NCBI RefSeq assembly: GCF_018691265.1
Contig: NW_024881283.1
Coordinates: 11,255,976 to 11,319,975, forward strand
Origin: Tyto alba
Taxonomy: Eukaryota > Chordata > Aves > Strigiformes > Tytonidae
Direction of reading: 5' to 3'
Length of the DNA: 64,000 bases
Shown here: positions 25,976-37,949 of the stretch, piece by piece
How the letters are laid out: every line of letters begins with the position of its first letter
Numbering within the stretch: position 1 is the stretch's first letter
The notes under the pieces: model-generated
The model's database searches: none
Told to the model about the DNA's origin: nothing
What the model saw: only the letters and a program-made list of their open reading frames with translations
Position numbers and translations under genes: made by a program

Positions 25976-28900
25976 AAGAATCTGCATGAAGGGAAGACAG
26001 GAAAATCCACATGGGGGAAGGAATCCTTCCAAAGTGTTAAATAATAAAATCAAGCTGCAATGACAGCATCAAAATACAGTTAAGAGTAGATTTATAGTCC
26101 CATATTTTACTTTACACTATGAAATGTGCATTCAATATGAATCTGCTCAACTAAATGGTTGCACAGGCAGAAAGGAAGGAGTTAGATGTTAGATAAGATA
26201 GTGCAGTCATATTTCTTTCACAAATTCTGTTAATTGAAAGTAAAATTGTGCTTATGATTTGAACAATGTCAGGTAAACACTGCATTCAAAGGGAAGTAAA
26301 AGTAAAAAAGCAAAGCTAGGCAACTGCTTTGCCCTTCCTTCTTCACGTGCCTTCAGGAAACAGAGCAGTAACAAAAACATTGACACTTCTGATTCAAGAT
26401 ATAGGAATCAACTCCAATGTGAATATGTAATCTGCCAGATGAAGAGTGCCAAAGTCAGCTGTTATTGCTCACAGAACAGTTTCTCTACATTATTGATATA
26501 ATGCCTACAGATGAGACGTGCAGCCACCCTCACTGGAAGACCATTGTGCATTGACGAGCAAGTGATCCACAATGCAGCTGACATAAGCACACCCAGGCCT
26601 GTGCTGCACATGCAGCATGGCCTTTGGGCTGTGCTGTGCTGCACAAATCCCTTGCCACAGGATAAACCCAGTCAGCTCACTCTAAGAGAGGAGCAGCTCC
26701 CACTCAGTACTGGTGATTATGCCACCTGCACGGCCTTGCCTTTTCCTAGCAGTGCAGCAAGAAGTTCTCATGAGAACATTGGTTCTGTTTGACTGTAGAA
26801 ATGTTAAACAGAGTTGTTTCCTTGTAAGAAAATCATATAATAGCTCAGTTGACTGAAAGGCGGGAACAGTTATGGATGAGGTCTGCATGGCATGCTGCGT
26901 GTGGGTCAAAGTCCTGTTTGATGCTTCATTGCTCCCAGCATCTAAAGGGCCATAAGATTATCGATGCTATTCTCTTCTTACAGTGTTAGCTCTAATAAAT
27001 AACATTTTAAATGACATCCTACAGAGTCTGCGTATCTTTCTTACTGGGATCATAATGGACTAAGCACCTCCTAGTACAAAACAACATGCTGCATTTTCAA
27101 AATATGAAGGGCAAGAAAAATAGCTCCTTGCTTCTCTCATACTGCAGTACCATTTTCATTAAAATATTCAGTAGTCAGTTCTGATTGGCTGACTAATTTC
27201 TGGACTAGTTACTGCAGTTACAGATGGGAATTTAACTACAGTGTTGCTGGGATACTGGTCTAGGTACGACCGACAGGACAAAAGCGTGATCTTTTTTAGT
27301 CCTAACAATTATTCAGCCATGAAGACACCACAACAGTATTAAAGCCTTTGGGAATGGCTCAGAATTTCTTTCTAAAAGCCCCTAAATGTTAGTGCAAACA
27401 TCATGATGTTCCTCAGCTTAAAGAATGCCTTGAAATTACATTCCACATTGCTTTCCCAGATGTGAATCATATGCTGTTGGACTTGATTTACATATGCTGT
27501 ATTTTACTTTTCTCTTGGCTTTTAATAGCAGTGCCAGATAAGGAATTCTGCCAATGGAGCCCATAAACATAAAGACTGGTGCTAGCTTAGACTTCCAGAG
27601 CTTAGTTAATGATTTCTGTCTTTTTCCTTTATGTTTGAATATTAAACAAGCTGATTTGTTAACCACCAAAAGCAGAAAGAACAGATCCTGAGTGTAACTT
27701 CGGAACGCACAGCAGGGCTACCCCAGAAGCCACAAAAGTAATTACCAGGGACACAGACAGTTTACATCCTGTACTAAGGCTTAACATAGGAGCCTTGTTC
27801 CTCTCACACATGGTCAGGCTCTGAAAGTGAAATATCCTTTCCACCTACTGACCTTGGAGCCTCTCCAAGTAACCTAATTCAGCACCAAGCAAGTAATTCT
27901 CACTCTACCTGCCTCTGGGACAATCAGAGCAAACCCCGAGAGGCAGAAAACAAAGGCTGTGAATTCAAGTACAGATGCCACATAAGCAGTGCTATGGGAG
28001 TTTTGAACATAAACTGCATCATGTTCACAGGGCTCCTGCTCACGCTTTCAGTTATGAGAGCACACAAGTAGAAGGTACTTGTTTGCTTAAATATTTCCCA
28101 GCCTGCTGTACTTTTAGCTGAGGTTCACAGACTCTGCATATGTGACCTCTGAAAGGTAAATAAGGTGAAGCTTTTGTCAATTAGTTTAAATTCGCTATAC
28201 AACCTGGCACCTCAGACATTTTAAAGGAAAGACAAATTTTCAAAAGCTGAAAGTCATTCACAGGAAAAGGAAACACACGGTACAGATGTAACTGTGCACC
28301 AACTCACTTCATGAAAGGCATTAAAGCATCCACAACAAAAAGGATGCCTTTGCTCGAAATTCTTACAGTGTTCATCAGCACTAACAGAAGCCAATACTGT
28401 CCACAACCTGTGACACAATTTACTGTTGGCTATTTATGACAAAAAAATACCATGATCACAGATCTCCTTGTCTTCCTAGTTACTTGTCATTCTTCTGTGA
28501 TCCTTCCGTACGTCAGTGAGCTTGTGCCATGCTGACTCAATATTTCTGAACGCAAGGTTAACACAAGGTTTTCACAACTTTTTTCTTCTGCTAACACATG
28601 GTCCATATGTCAGATGATGTCACTTCAACACCACAACCACCAGGCCCAGGCATAGGCAACCAACAGCTGCTGAACAGTGGTGGGAGTGCTATCGAGAGCA
28701 CCTGGAAGAGAACTGACAGGGTCCTACGGTCTATATTTATCAAATGGAAATCAATGGAAATTCTACTTGGATCAGAAAATAAGGCAAGGAGGAAATGGCA
28801 TATTTGAAAAACTAAAACTCTTCCCTAGACACCCAAGTACCTCTGTGAAGATCTCCAGTGTCCCTTCTTCCACCAAGAGTTTGAAGGTTAACTATATTTT

Positions 28901-30001
28901 TCCCCTAGTCTGACTTCTAGCTCAGAGCAGTAAGAATGCTATGAAGGGACCACAGAATAATGAAATATACAGTCTCTAAGCTCTGAAGCAAACTGTGAGG
29001 ACATCAGGAAACTGGACTAGTCAGAGCCTCTACAATGTGTAATGATACAACATTTAAAATGGTGGTTGACAACAACTGCCAAAACTGCTCGATTCTCAAA
29101 CTACTACATGGCAGCAGTAGCTAGGAACACTGCTTTTTTTCTGAAGAAAAAGTGCTGATTATGTTGTATGTCCAGTACTTTTGCACTCTATTCACAAATG
29201 AGTGACAAAATGGGTGATTTCAGGGAAAACAGATATCCAACGGCAGCTGCTGTTACAAAGTAAGATATTGGGCTGGGCTTTTTTTAAAACCCTAAGCCAA
29301 ATCTCATAGAACAGTTGCTTCAAACACCACTGCCAGCAACATCACCTGAGAGTAACAAGCATCATTTTATCGTTGCTTCTAAGAGACAAAATACAGATAT
29401 TGCATGATACAGTGAAGAGCACCAGAAGAGAGACCAACAGAAAACAGGAATCAGTAACATGAATAAGGAGGTAAAGACCATTAGTGATTTAGCAAACTGC
29501 TACCAGCTTTTTGTCTCTTCAGTAAAAATCAGGCTACCTAGCAAGCACCTAGTCTGTGAGCTGGATTTTATAGCTGCAAAACTAGCCTGCCACTGCTGAC
29601 ATGCCAGTGGAACAACCCTACAACTGGTGGTTCCTTCCAAGTGTGATAGAAGTGAAACTCTGAGAAAAAGGTATCCCACAACGTAGTCAAGAAGTAAGTC
29701 ACAAGCATGTCTGCTGTTTTAAATGTTTAAACTGCTTTGAGCTCTTTCCTAGGTGCATCTGTGCTGCTAAATAAGAAAGTGACAGCTGGACAGGCAGAAA
29801 TTTTCTTGAAGTCTGAGCTATCAATCCAAGCCAGTTTATTTAGGCATAGGTATTCTGACATGTTTTCCCCACCAGCTAATCTCTACATGTAATGACGGAT
29901 GTGCAAAAAGGAATACTCAAGGTAAAGATACCTGAACCCTCAAAGTAATAAATAGATCATGTGCTTTAAGACATCCTTTAAGTGGAAGTATAATAACCCG
30001 C
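25976..30001. other. 4.0-kb interval between the inverted LTRs
   Basis: No retroviral internal sequence is recognisable: no gag, protease, RT, integrase or env-like frame, no polypurine tract beside a LTR, and no primer-binding site after 25975. The interval is ordinary AT-rich sequence with stops in all frames. The two LTRs are therefore not the ends of one provirus in its original arrangement. A moderately GC-rich patch at 26510-26770 has overlapping open frames on both strands but no recognisable product. Confidence 0.6.
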
Positions 30002-30602
30002 TGTGGTTTAACCCCAGCCAGCAACTAAGCACCACACAGCTGCTCGCTTACTCCCCGCCCCGGCAGGATGGGGAGGAAAACTGGGAGGGTAAAAGTGAGA
30101 AAACTCCTAGGTTGGGATAAAGACAGAGTACTAGGTAAAGCAAAAGCCCTGCAGGCAAGCAAAGCAAAACAAGAAATTCATTCACCACTTCCCATGGGCA
30201 GGCAGGTGCTCAGCCATCTCCAGGACACCCGGGCCACATCACACATAAGGGTGACTCAGGCAGACAAACGCCATCACTCCAAACATCCCTCCCTTCCTTC
30301 TTCTTCCCCCAGCTTTATATGCTGAGCACGATGCCGTATGGTCTGGGATACCCCTTGGGTCAGTTGGGGTCAGCTGTCTTGGCTGTGTCCCTTCCCAACT
30401 CCTTGTGCCCCCCCAGCCACTCGCTGGTTGGGTGGGGTGAGGGGCAGAACAGGTCTTGACTCTGTGTAAGCACTGCTCAACAATAACAGAAACATCTCTG
30501 TATTATCAACACTGTTTTCAGCACAAATCCAAAACATAGCCCCATACTAGCTCCTGTGAAGAAAATTAACTCTATCTCAGCCAAAAGCAGAACATTCCTA
30601 CA
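30002..30602 (-). mobile_element. ERV long terminal repeat, copy 2 (sense strand minus)
   Basis: The reverse complement of 30004-30602 equals 25372-25970 at all 599 positions, compared line by line, with no indel; paired positions add up to 55974. On the plus strand it begins TGTGGTTTAACC and ends ...AACATTCCTACA. Relative to copy 1 the last five bases (TGACA) of the U5 end are replaced, so the outer few bases may have been deleted or never shared. Sense direction is minus. No internal retroviral sequence and no target-site duplication are visible (CGCTG before, CAGAA after). The 85-codon frame at 30068-30325 is the mirror of the one in copy 1 and is not a gene. Confidence 0.9.
30314..30319 (-). 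promoter_or_regulatory. LTR TATA box, copy 2
   Basis: Mirror of the copy 1 TATA box. On the minus strand it drives leftward toward copy 1, so the two promoters converge. Confidence 0.7.
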
Positions 30603-30603
30603 C

Positions 30604-32639
30604 AGAAAATAGAGAAAGGTGAGAATCTGACTGCAGCCCCATTATTTTAAACTGATAGTGCTTCCTAGTTCTATTGTGTAAATATTTATATGAAGTAATC
30701 AAACAAAATGATTTAAGTAGTAAGATTTTTTTTCTCCTTCCTCGTTAACAGTACAGAATAGTATATATATTTAAAGAAATGTACTGCTTGGGTTGAAAGT
30801 GCCAAATGTATCACTCATCCCTGCAAGATTATAGAACTTTCTCATCAATAGCAAGATTGCAATTAAAATACCACAGCACTTTTGCAGACAACTATAAAAT
30901 ATGCTAGTAATACCACGTTATGTAGGACATAATGGGGTCTCCAGCACAGATCACGAATGCTGAAATACAAAAAGGTTTCAGCCACATGCTAAATCATTTG
31001 GTAAGGAGGGGAAAAAGAAAAGGAGAGTTAGATGAGCAAAAGAGGAAGAAGAACTGACAGATTTAAGATAAGGACACCTTGGAAGTAAACTATTTATCAA
31101 CTACCTTATGAGTAGATATGCGGAAAAATTCAGAGTTTAATTAAATCTTTCTTACTCTTTCCATTACACAGTCGTAAAATTCTTCCAACCTCGGTACAAT
31201 GCAATTAAATAAACTTAAAGGCAACATAAATCCCAATTAAAGATGCCATTCTGAAGCCAATTCACAAATACAAAGGCATACCACTTAACTAAATTACCAA
31301 AAAACGTAAAAAGAAATGTCATTGTCCAAACACACACATCTGAGTATGACTAACTAGCAGAGCAAAGACGGCAAAGAGATTGTGCTTTCAGTAAACGGCA
31401 CACTGATAAGAAGATTGATGCAAATGCTTTCCTGAACCGTGACAGTGGTGCAGCAAAAAGAAACAGAAAAAGGGTGCAATCTCAACTGCAATTCTTAATC
31501 AATCTGATGAGAAACAGAGCTTGTGCTTTAGGTTATGCATATATTTAATTTTCCTTCTCTTTGGTATACACTTCTACAATTCGGCGGCTCATTCTTAGCT
31601 GTGGCTTCTCTCTATTTGAGCTCCACTTTCCTGCCTCTTTCCTTCTCTTCAGCAGCTTGCTAGCCAGTGATTTATTGCCTCATAAACATTCAACATCAGT
31701 CAGGCAGATGTGCATTTCTTCTCTGCCCTCCTTGTACATTCTGCTCCTGGCTTATCCCTGCTGCCTGAATCATAGAAGCACCTTGCACTATTGCCTCTTG
31801 CAGTAGCTCTGTGCCTCCTTCCGTCCCTGAAAGCTGTAGCTCTGTAACACTTATTTGCTCAGACTGTTTCCTTACCACTGGCCTGTTCTGGGCTAAGCTT
31901 TCCGCAAGATCCCCTAGGAGTTATATGAGTCCAGAGATGTTAGTAGCCACTCTACCAGGACCATGTTTGCTTCTACAGAGGAGTGATCTGCAAATCTGAT
32001 CTCAGCCTATATACCATGCTGTGAGTTTGCCATTGTAACTCATACTTTGTAATCTCTAGTTTGCAGTAATAATACTAATATTGTCATCTTTATTTCTGCA
32101 GTAATAAAAGAATATAATTCTTTTAATGTAGTGATAGGCTGTATCTTAGCAGAAAAAAAAAAAAAGTCTGTAGAATCTCTTCTCAGATAGTTTTTGAAGT
32201 CCGAAGATTCTACTTCAAGGAACTACTGCCACTGGAGGTCACTATCTCCTGGAGCAAGAAAAGAATATGGTCCAGAATATACCTCCAACCCTAAACAAAT
32301 CCTTTTCTAAGAACATAAAGCTTTCCCAGGAATTATGGCTAAAAGATAGGTATACAGTAGCACATGTAACAGGAGCTACTGTATAGCCAAAGAACAGGCT
32401 GGTTAGAATAGCTAATATTGACTTTGGAGCATTTAGATTTAGCTGCATTTTATAAAGACTCTGTGCATGATGCTAGTAGGGAGATTATGTTCACCCCTAA
32501 GTTTGACTCACTGAATCTAAATTTGTCTAAGTGTGATGTGAAAAAATAAACACCTCAAATACAGCTACTTACTCACCAGTAACGGCTTGAGTTGGTGTAA
32601 CCAACAGTATTTGTGTTTCCTGGACACTTCCAGTGCCAG
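30604..32639. other. Unique AT-rich non-coding sequence
   Basis: No repeat or coding signal recognised. Open frames at 31561-31999 overlap on both strands and have no recognisable domain. Confidence 0.5.
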
Positions 32640-32668
32640 AAAAAAACAAACAAACAAACAAACAAACT
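32640..32668. repeat. (CAAA)n simple repeat
   Basis: About six CAAA units directly before the tail of the neighbouring CR1. It may have grown from a tail or insertion site. Confidence 0.85.
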
Positions 32669-32673
32669 AAAAT

Positions 32674-32848
32674 AATAGAATCGTATAGAATCATAGAATG
32701 GTTTGGGTGGGAACGGACCTTAAAGATCCAACCCCCCTGCCACGGGCAGGGACGCCTACCACTACCACTAGATCAGGTTGCCCAAAGCCCTGTCCAACCT
32801 GACCTTGAACCCTTCCGAGGAGGGGGGATCCACAACTTCTCTGGGCAA
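32674..32848 (-). mobile_element. CR1 LINE 3' end, truncated (minus strand)
   Basis: On the plus strand the sequence begins with three degenerate copies of the reverse-complemented 8-bp CR1 tail (ATTCTATG), then GGTTTGGGTGGGAACGGACC. It follows the well-known CR1 3' UTR through 'CTGCCACGGGCAGGGACGCC', 'ACTAGATCAGGTTGCCCAAAGCCC' and 'CCACAACTTCTCTGGGCAA'. The element is therefore on the minus strand and strongly 5'-truncated, keeping about 175 bp. Divergence from the pattern I remember is modest, so this is the youngest CR1 in the window. There is a small internal duplication (ACTACCACTAGATC). Confidence 0.95.
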
Positions 32849-32905
32849 AATGTGAATATACATACACCTAAAAAGTCTGTGCAGGAGCCAAGACAAGACG
32901 TCAGA

Positions 32906-32932
32906 AGTCTATTCCATCCCGAATGATTCTAT
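32906..32932 (+). mobile_element. Possible second CR1 3' tail in the opposite orientation
   Basis: TCTATTCCATCCCGAATGATTCTATG resembles the last bases of a CR1 3' UTR read on the plus strand (…TTCCAACCC.AATGATTCTATG). Only about 27 nt match. It could be a minimal 5'-truncated insertion or a chance match 58 nt from the minus-strand CR1. Confidence 0.35.
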
Positions 32933-32935
32933 GCT

Positions 32936-34934
32936 TTTAATTCTTTCTGCCCCCCCCCCTAAAAACTGAAGTGGGGGAAAGCTAGCGTACAAATGCCTTT
33001 CATAAATATTGCCCATTCTACGGCAGGTTTTTTCTTGCTCTTGCAAAGGTGATGGTTGGTATGTATGAAAATCTACGTGCAACTGCTTTCTCAGGAAGCC
33101 CCAAACCAATGTCAAAAAAAGAGAAAGTACACTGGGCAAAATATCTCTTCTACACTTTACCTAAGGATGTATTACTGTGCAGTACCACAGCCAGGATACA
33201 ACAGATTCTTACTTTTATAATGAAGCTTAGTGTGTCTATAATCTTAACTTATATCTAGCTACATTCTTACTGAGACAAAACAGAAGAGAACACTAAGAAC
33301 TGGATTCGTGGTTTACAAGCTTCATGATATATAGAAGTTCAGGCAAGAATTCTTAATATGTGTATTATTAATACTAAATAAGTAATTACTTTCAGCAGAC
33401 TGGAAAAGAAAGAACCCATTGATAAGAACTGTATAGAATGCTAGTGAAAGAAAACTGCATATGAATCTTCACAGTTTCAATAACAAACTATGAATATTAA
33501 CAATAATTCAGATCACAGAACAGTAAGGAAAGAACCAAAGGAAATATTATTTCTAATAAAATAAAAAAGTCATTTAGGGATACAAGTCTAAATGCCAAAA
33601 GTGCCAAACCCAGCTAGGGAACTATAACACACAGTGCCTCAAGTTCTTTGTAGTAGGGGTAATGTTTGAAACATACATCTCTAAGTAGTACTGTTAGATA
33701 CAGGATGTTTCTTTTAGATTTCCGGTAACAGTTCTGTCAGACAGTGTAAGATCTCCTTCTCCATATTATCTTCAAACATATCTGAATGAAAGGGCAAACA
33801 GAAATTTGAAAGAGATGATTGCTTCCTTTGTGGGGGATACAGTTACCCACTGAGACAGGAACTTACATGAATTCCGATTTGCAATCATTTCCACTATTTA
33901 CGAGGTCACTGGACTTGCTCCTGCTGAGCTCAATTTAGCAAGAGCTTTGGCTAGATCAGTGCAGAGAATATTACAATCACATTGACTTGGTGATGTCCAA
34001 ACTACGACAGATACATAACAAAACTCTATATAGGCTGAAAGCTGTACACATTTCAGTAGACAGATTTAAAAAGCTAAGATGTAAATACAAATTAAATAAT
34101 GGCCTTAAAGCCATCATTATGAGTTGAGAATAAAAGGACACAGCTCATGCACTAAGGCAGGCATACTGAAGTCAGCAAGAACTTCAGGTCGTGAAAGTCC
34201 TCAGTTTAAAACAAACAAAAATCCACAAAACAGCAACAAAAACCCCCATCTCTAATTTCCATCCCAAAAGAAGTAACATTCTCCCTTGCCACCAACCTGA
34301 TCTTCTGAATGCACTGAGCATGGTCTCATTGCACAAATTGAACAGGGCTTGTGTTTCAGTCTTCTATTTCCCTAAGAGGTTTGTCTAACTACCACTGAAA
34401 TCAGGAGAAAGTCAACAGTTGTAAATACAAAATGCATCTGTTGCATAACATTGTTTCTCTTTACTTTATGCTTCTCTAAACAAACCTACAAAACATAAGG
34501 AAAATATTATGGCCAACACATATATGCTGACTTATCAGTACACACTGAAATGCCACACCAACAGCTGAGCTCCAGAAAATCCTAAAAAAACCTAATTGAC
34601 TGAGAGAGGGAAAAAAAGCAGCAAATGAACTTCAGCACAGAAGTGAAGCAGCACACTAAGAAAAAAATAACCTAGATTGGGTCTTCATAACGCTGAGCTT
34701 AAAACTGGCAGTTACAAATAAAGAGAGATCTTTGAGTTGCCAGAGGCAGCTCTCCAAAATCACTGGCTCACTGTGCAGAAGCCCAGAAAACACCAACAAA
34801 ATGCAGGCTATCACCAGGAAAAGTGTGAAGACTCAGACAGAGTTTTGCTGCTATTTAAAACAATTGGGTGACCTACCCTTTGAGCACTTAAGTTGTGGAC
34901 TCCACATCTCCAGGAGAATGTAGAACAGTTGGCA
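32936..34934. other. Unique AT-rich non-coding sequence
   Basis: Contains a C8-9 run at about 32951 and otherwise no recognisable feature. Confidence 0.5.
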
Positions 34935-35215
34935 GGCATACAGAAAACAAATAAACATTATGGAAAGTAAACGGCTGCCTTATGAAGGAAGAACAAAAAG
35001 GCTGGAACTCTTCAATTTAGAGAAGAGATGAACAGAGAAATTAGAAAAATTGTATCACTTAAAAACTGAAAAAGCAGCGGACTCAGTGGATGTAGAACAG
35101 CTGCTTACCAAATCCTGCAGTACTGGAACTACGGAACATTCATTGAACATATGGTAGACCAGTATAAAATAGATGTGGTTTTACACACTGAGGGACTAGG
35201 AAGAGGACAGACCAC
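34935..35215 (+). mobile_element. Old CR1-like LINE fragment, sense strand
   Basis: Landmarks run in LINE sense order. The first is 'GGCTGCCTTATGAAGGAAGAACAAAAAGGCTGG' near 34972-35004 (the 'LPYEERLK' segment). Next is 'CTCTTCAATTTAGAGAAGAGATG' near 35008-35030 ('LF.LEKRR'). Then come 'GCTTACCAAATCCTGCAGTACTGGAACTACGGAACATTCATTGAA' near 35102-35148, and a 3' portion with 'GTATAAAATAGATGTGGTTTTACACA' near 35162-35188. These segments occur in old amniote CR1 lineages. The fragment is heavily mutated with no open frame. Confidence 0.65.
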
Positions 35216-36090
35216 AGACAAACGGCTGGACCAAACATCTTCTCTGTAAGTAGTATCTCCTTTTACCACTGCTAAACAAAAATGCTCTAGACCAAACACT
35301 GGTCTAACCTCACACAGAAACTTTCTCCCTCCCCAAACACTTCATGTTTTGGTGCCAATTCTTTCAACCACAGTTTACTTAAGAAATGGGGGGAAGGGGG
35401 GGAAATGTTTGCAAAATTTTAAGGTTAGAATGTTTGGCAAACACGATCAAGTTTTATTGATGATATAAATAGAATAAAATTATATACAGCACAGAGCTTG
35501 AAATTTATATTTCAGAATGTATGTTAAGTCTCATATTACAAGTTTTGATGAGTCTGAGTGCCAAGAAACAGTAACATTTGCAAAAGCAACAAAAGCACTC
35601 TTCAAACTCTGCTTTCTGCCACGTCTGTAACCAAATAGAATGCAATTTCCTCTATGTTTCTGAAATCAACTATATGACAAGCTTCATTCAATAGATTACA
35701 ATTAAAATAATTTCCTTCTCAAGAGAGAAGAAGAATCACCTGCCAATGTTATATCACAAAAGACAAGCTTGGGTGTCTAATTCTTTAGCCCTTCTCTGGA
35801 TTTGCCCCACATTTCAGAAGTCATCTACAATGTAAATCAAGATTGAGGACATCTCTTAACCAGCTCAAAATTTACTTTTGCAAATGAACTTCAGCAAACC
35901 TATAATAATCAGATTTGCATGCACAATTTTTGCAGGCTATTGACACTAAAAAAGCTACAAAGTACATAAAACTATTTCAGCTTCATCATTCAACAATCAT
36001 TCAACTGAAGCTAATACACTTCGATTTTTGCAAACAGCCTTTAAGACTTACAAACAGAACTGGGTCTTATGATCTGAGCTGTTTGGTTTA
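35216..36090. other. Unique AT-rich non-coding sequence
   Basis: A G-rich patch (GGGGGGAAGGGGGGG) lies at about 35389-35403. No other feature recognised. Confidence 0.5.
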
Positions 36091-36285
36091 GAAACATAGC
36101 AAAACTTTGGTTAGAATTGACTTCTAGAGATCATCTAGGTCAATTTTCTGCTACAAGCACAGGTAATTAAGGTGTGATCAGATTGCTCAAGACTTTTCCT
36201 GGACACCTGAGAAAAACCTCCACAGATGGCAACTCGGCATCCTCTCTGAGCAACCTTTCATTATTCTTACTGCACCTTCTCTGCT
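36091..36285 (-). mobile_element. Old CR1 LINE 3' fragment (minus strand)
   Basis: On the plus strand it reads as the reverse complement of a CR1 3' UTR. The landmarks are 'ACTTTGGTTAGAATTGACTTCTAGAGATCATCTAGGTC', 'GATCAGATTGCTCAAGACTTTTCC', 'CCTCCACAGATGGCAACTCGGC' and 'CTCTCTGAGCAACCT'. The 8-bp tail at 36091 is eroded. It is more divergent than the copy at 32674, so it was inserted earlier. Confidence 0.85.
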
Positions 36286-37949
36286 TGCTTTGTTTTTATT
36301 TATCAGTGTGGATCACAGAACACAAACAGCTTTGAGAATTCTGAATCATGAATAGCCTCAACAGGAAAGAATTCCTAGAAGAATAAAAGCTCTGTGACAA
36401 GCTTTATACTTGTAGTCTTCAACAAAACGTATTTTGTTATGTGTCTGTCATCTTGGAAAATAAGGCAGCTTACCCAGTGTGTTTTACTTGTGGAATGAAT
36501 GAAGGAGGAAGGCTTCAAGTCTCACACAGGTCTTTTATTTCATACGGTTTACAGTACACTTACACAGATCATTCTCAGCAGTCAAACTCTGCATTACAAA
36601 GGGAAGTGACAGATCCTCTTAAACTTGTACATAACAATTTATCTGAGTGGATCCAGTCCATCACTTTAACATAGAACTACCTTTATGGTCTTCGTAAATA
36701 ACTAGTCATTTCATATCTTGCACAGTTTTCAGAACCTGAAAAGTATATAATACCTGTGGCAAACATCAAGGTATTGCACCCTTATGGAAGCAGCAATCTG
36801 TAAAAGCAAGACACTGATTCCTTTTCAAGAGTTCAGCAATCTGTTTTGCTGAGGTATCCGAAGGACAAAGGGTACATTTCAATTAAACTGCATAGGGCAG
36901 CCAGTAACAGAGAAGCTCTGTGACTGAGGTGCCTTCTTTGACCAGTATTTGCCACTAAAGTTTATTTTTATGCAGCATTAACAATGCAGAATGCCTGAAC
37001 CCAAAGGACCACAGAACAGTACTGTATGCTTGTAGATGGTGTTCTAAAAATCTCTCTAAAATGTTTTTGCATAAAGTAATGGACAAAATAGGTTGTGATG
37101 GTATAACAGAACCAATACTTCCATTAATATCTACAGAGAAACATCGAGGGCAGAACATAGGTAAAAAAAAAAGAGAAATTAATTAAAAGGAATGTACAGT
37201 GACATACTATTTGCATAGTTTTAAACCTGAACAATAGCTAGTGTATAAATATGCTCATTAGGGAAGTTAATGCTGCAGGCATTGAAATGTGGGGTTTTTT
37301 TTCTCTTCAGATGCATTACTTAATTTTTCTGGAAAAAATATTGCTATATTCCATAAAGCAATAATTTAAAGAAATTTCTATATACTAAAAAAAAAATAAT
37401 TTATAATTCATTTGAATATATGGAATACAAAGGAATATCAAGTCTGATCTCTTGTAAAAGTTTACATTTCCAGGCACTTTATATTGATTTTTTTTTTTTT
37501 TAAATAATGAAATAGGAGAACAAGTTTCATTGGTAATCTGGAGTTACAAGCATGAAAGAAATATCAGTTCTTCCTTTAACTGCTACTATATGTAAATTAA
37601 CAAATTAATGTGCTTCTTTCTGGTAAAACCACCTTTCCAGGGTCTTCACGTCCCAGGCTTTGGTAGAAACCTGTCCATCCAAACAGTGATAGCAGTGGAA
37701 ACGGAATCAAAATTTTTCATCTAGCGATGTTGGCTTAATCTTTTTTTAAGTGTAATCTTTGGTTTCATTACACTTCAGTATTTTTTATTGGTGTTTGCAC
37801 AGAAAAGAAGCAATGTGCATTTTAAAAGAACTGTGAAGAGTGCTACAGACAAAGTTGAGAATAGTGTGCCTTTTCTTCCTGGAAAACCAGCCTACAGGAA
37901 AAAACCCATTCCAGTAACTTAGTTTAGCCCTACGTATAAAATAACTGAA
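36286..37949. other. Unique AT-rich non-coding sequence
   Basis: Short poly-A and poly-T runs (for example near 37387 and 37488) but no gene or mobile element recognised. Confidence 0.5.

Noticed and set aside
25976..30001. Interval between the LTRs as a provirus interior
   Set aside because: The LTRs are inverted rather than direct, and no primer-binding site, polypurine tract or gag/pol/env-like sequence is present.
25649..30325. Two identical 85-codon frames on opposite strands
   Set aside because: They are the same antisense stretch of the two LTR copies. Their identity comes from the LTR pair, not from a duplicated gene.
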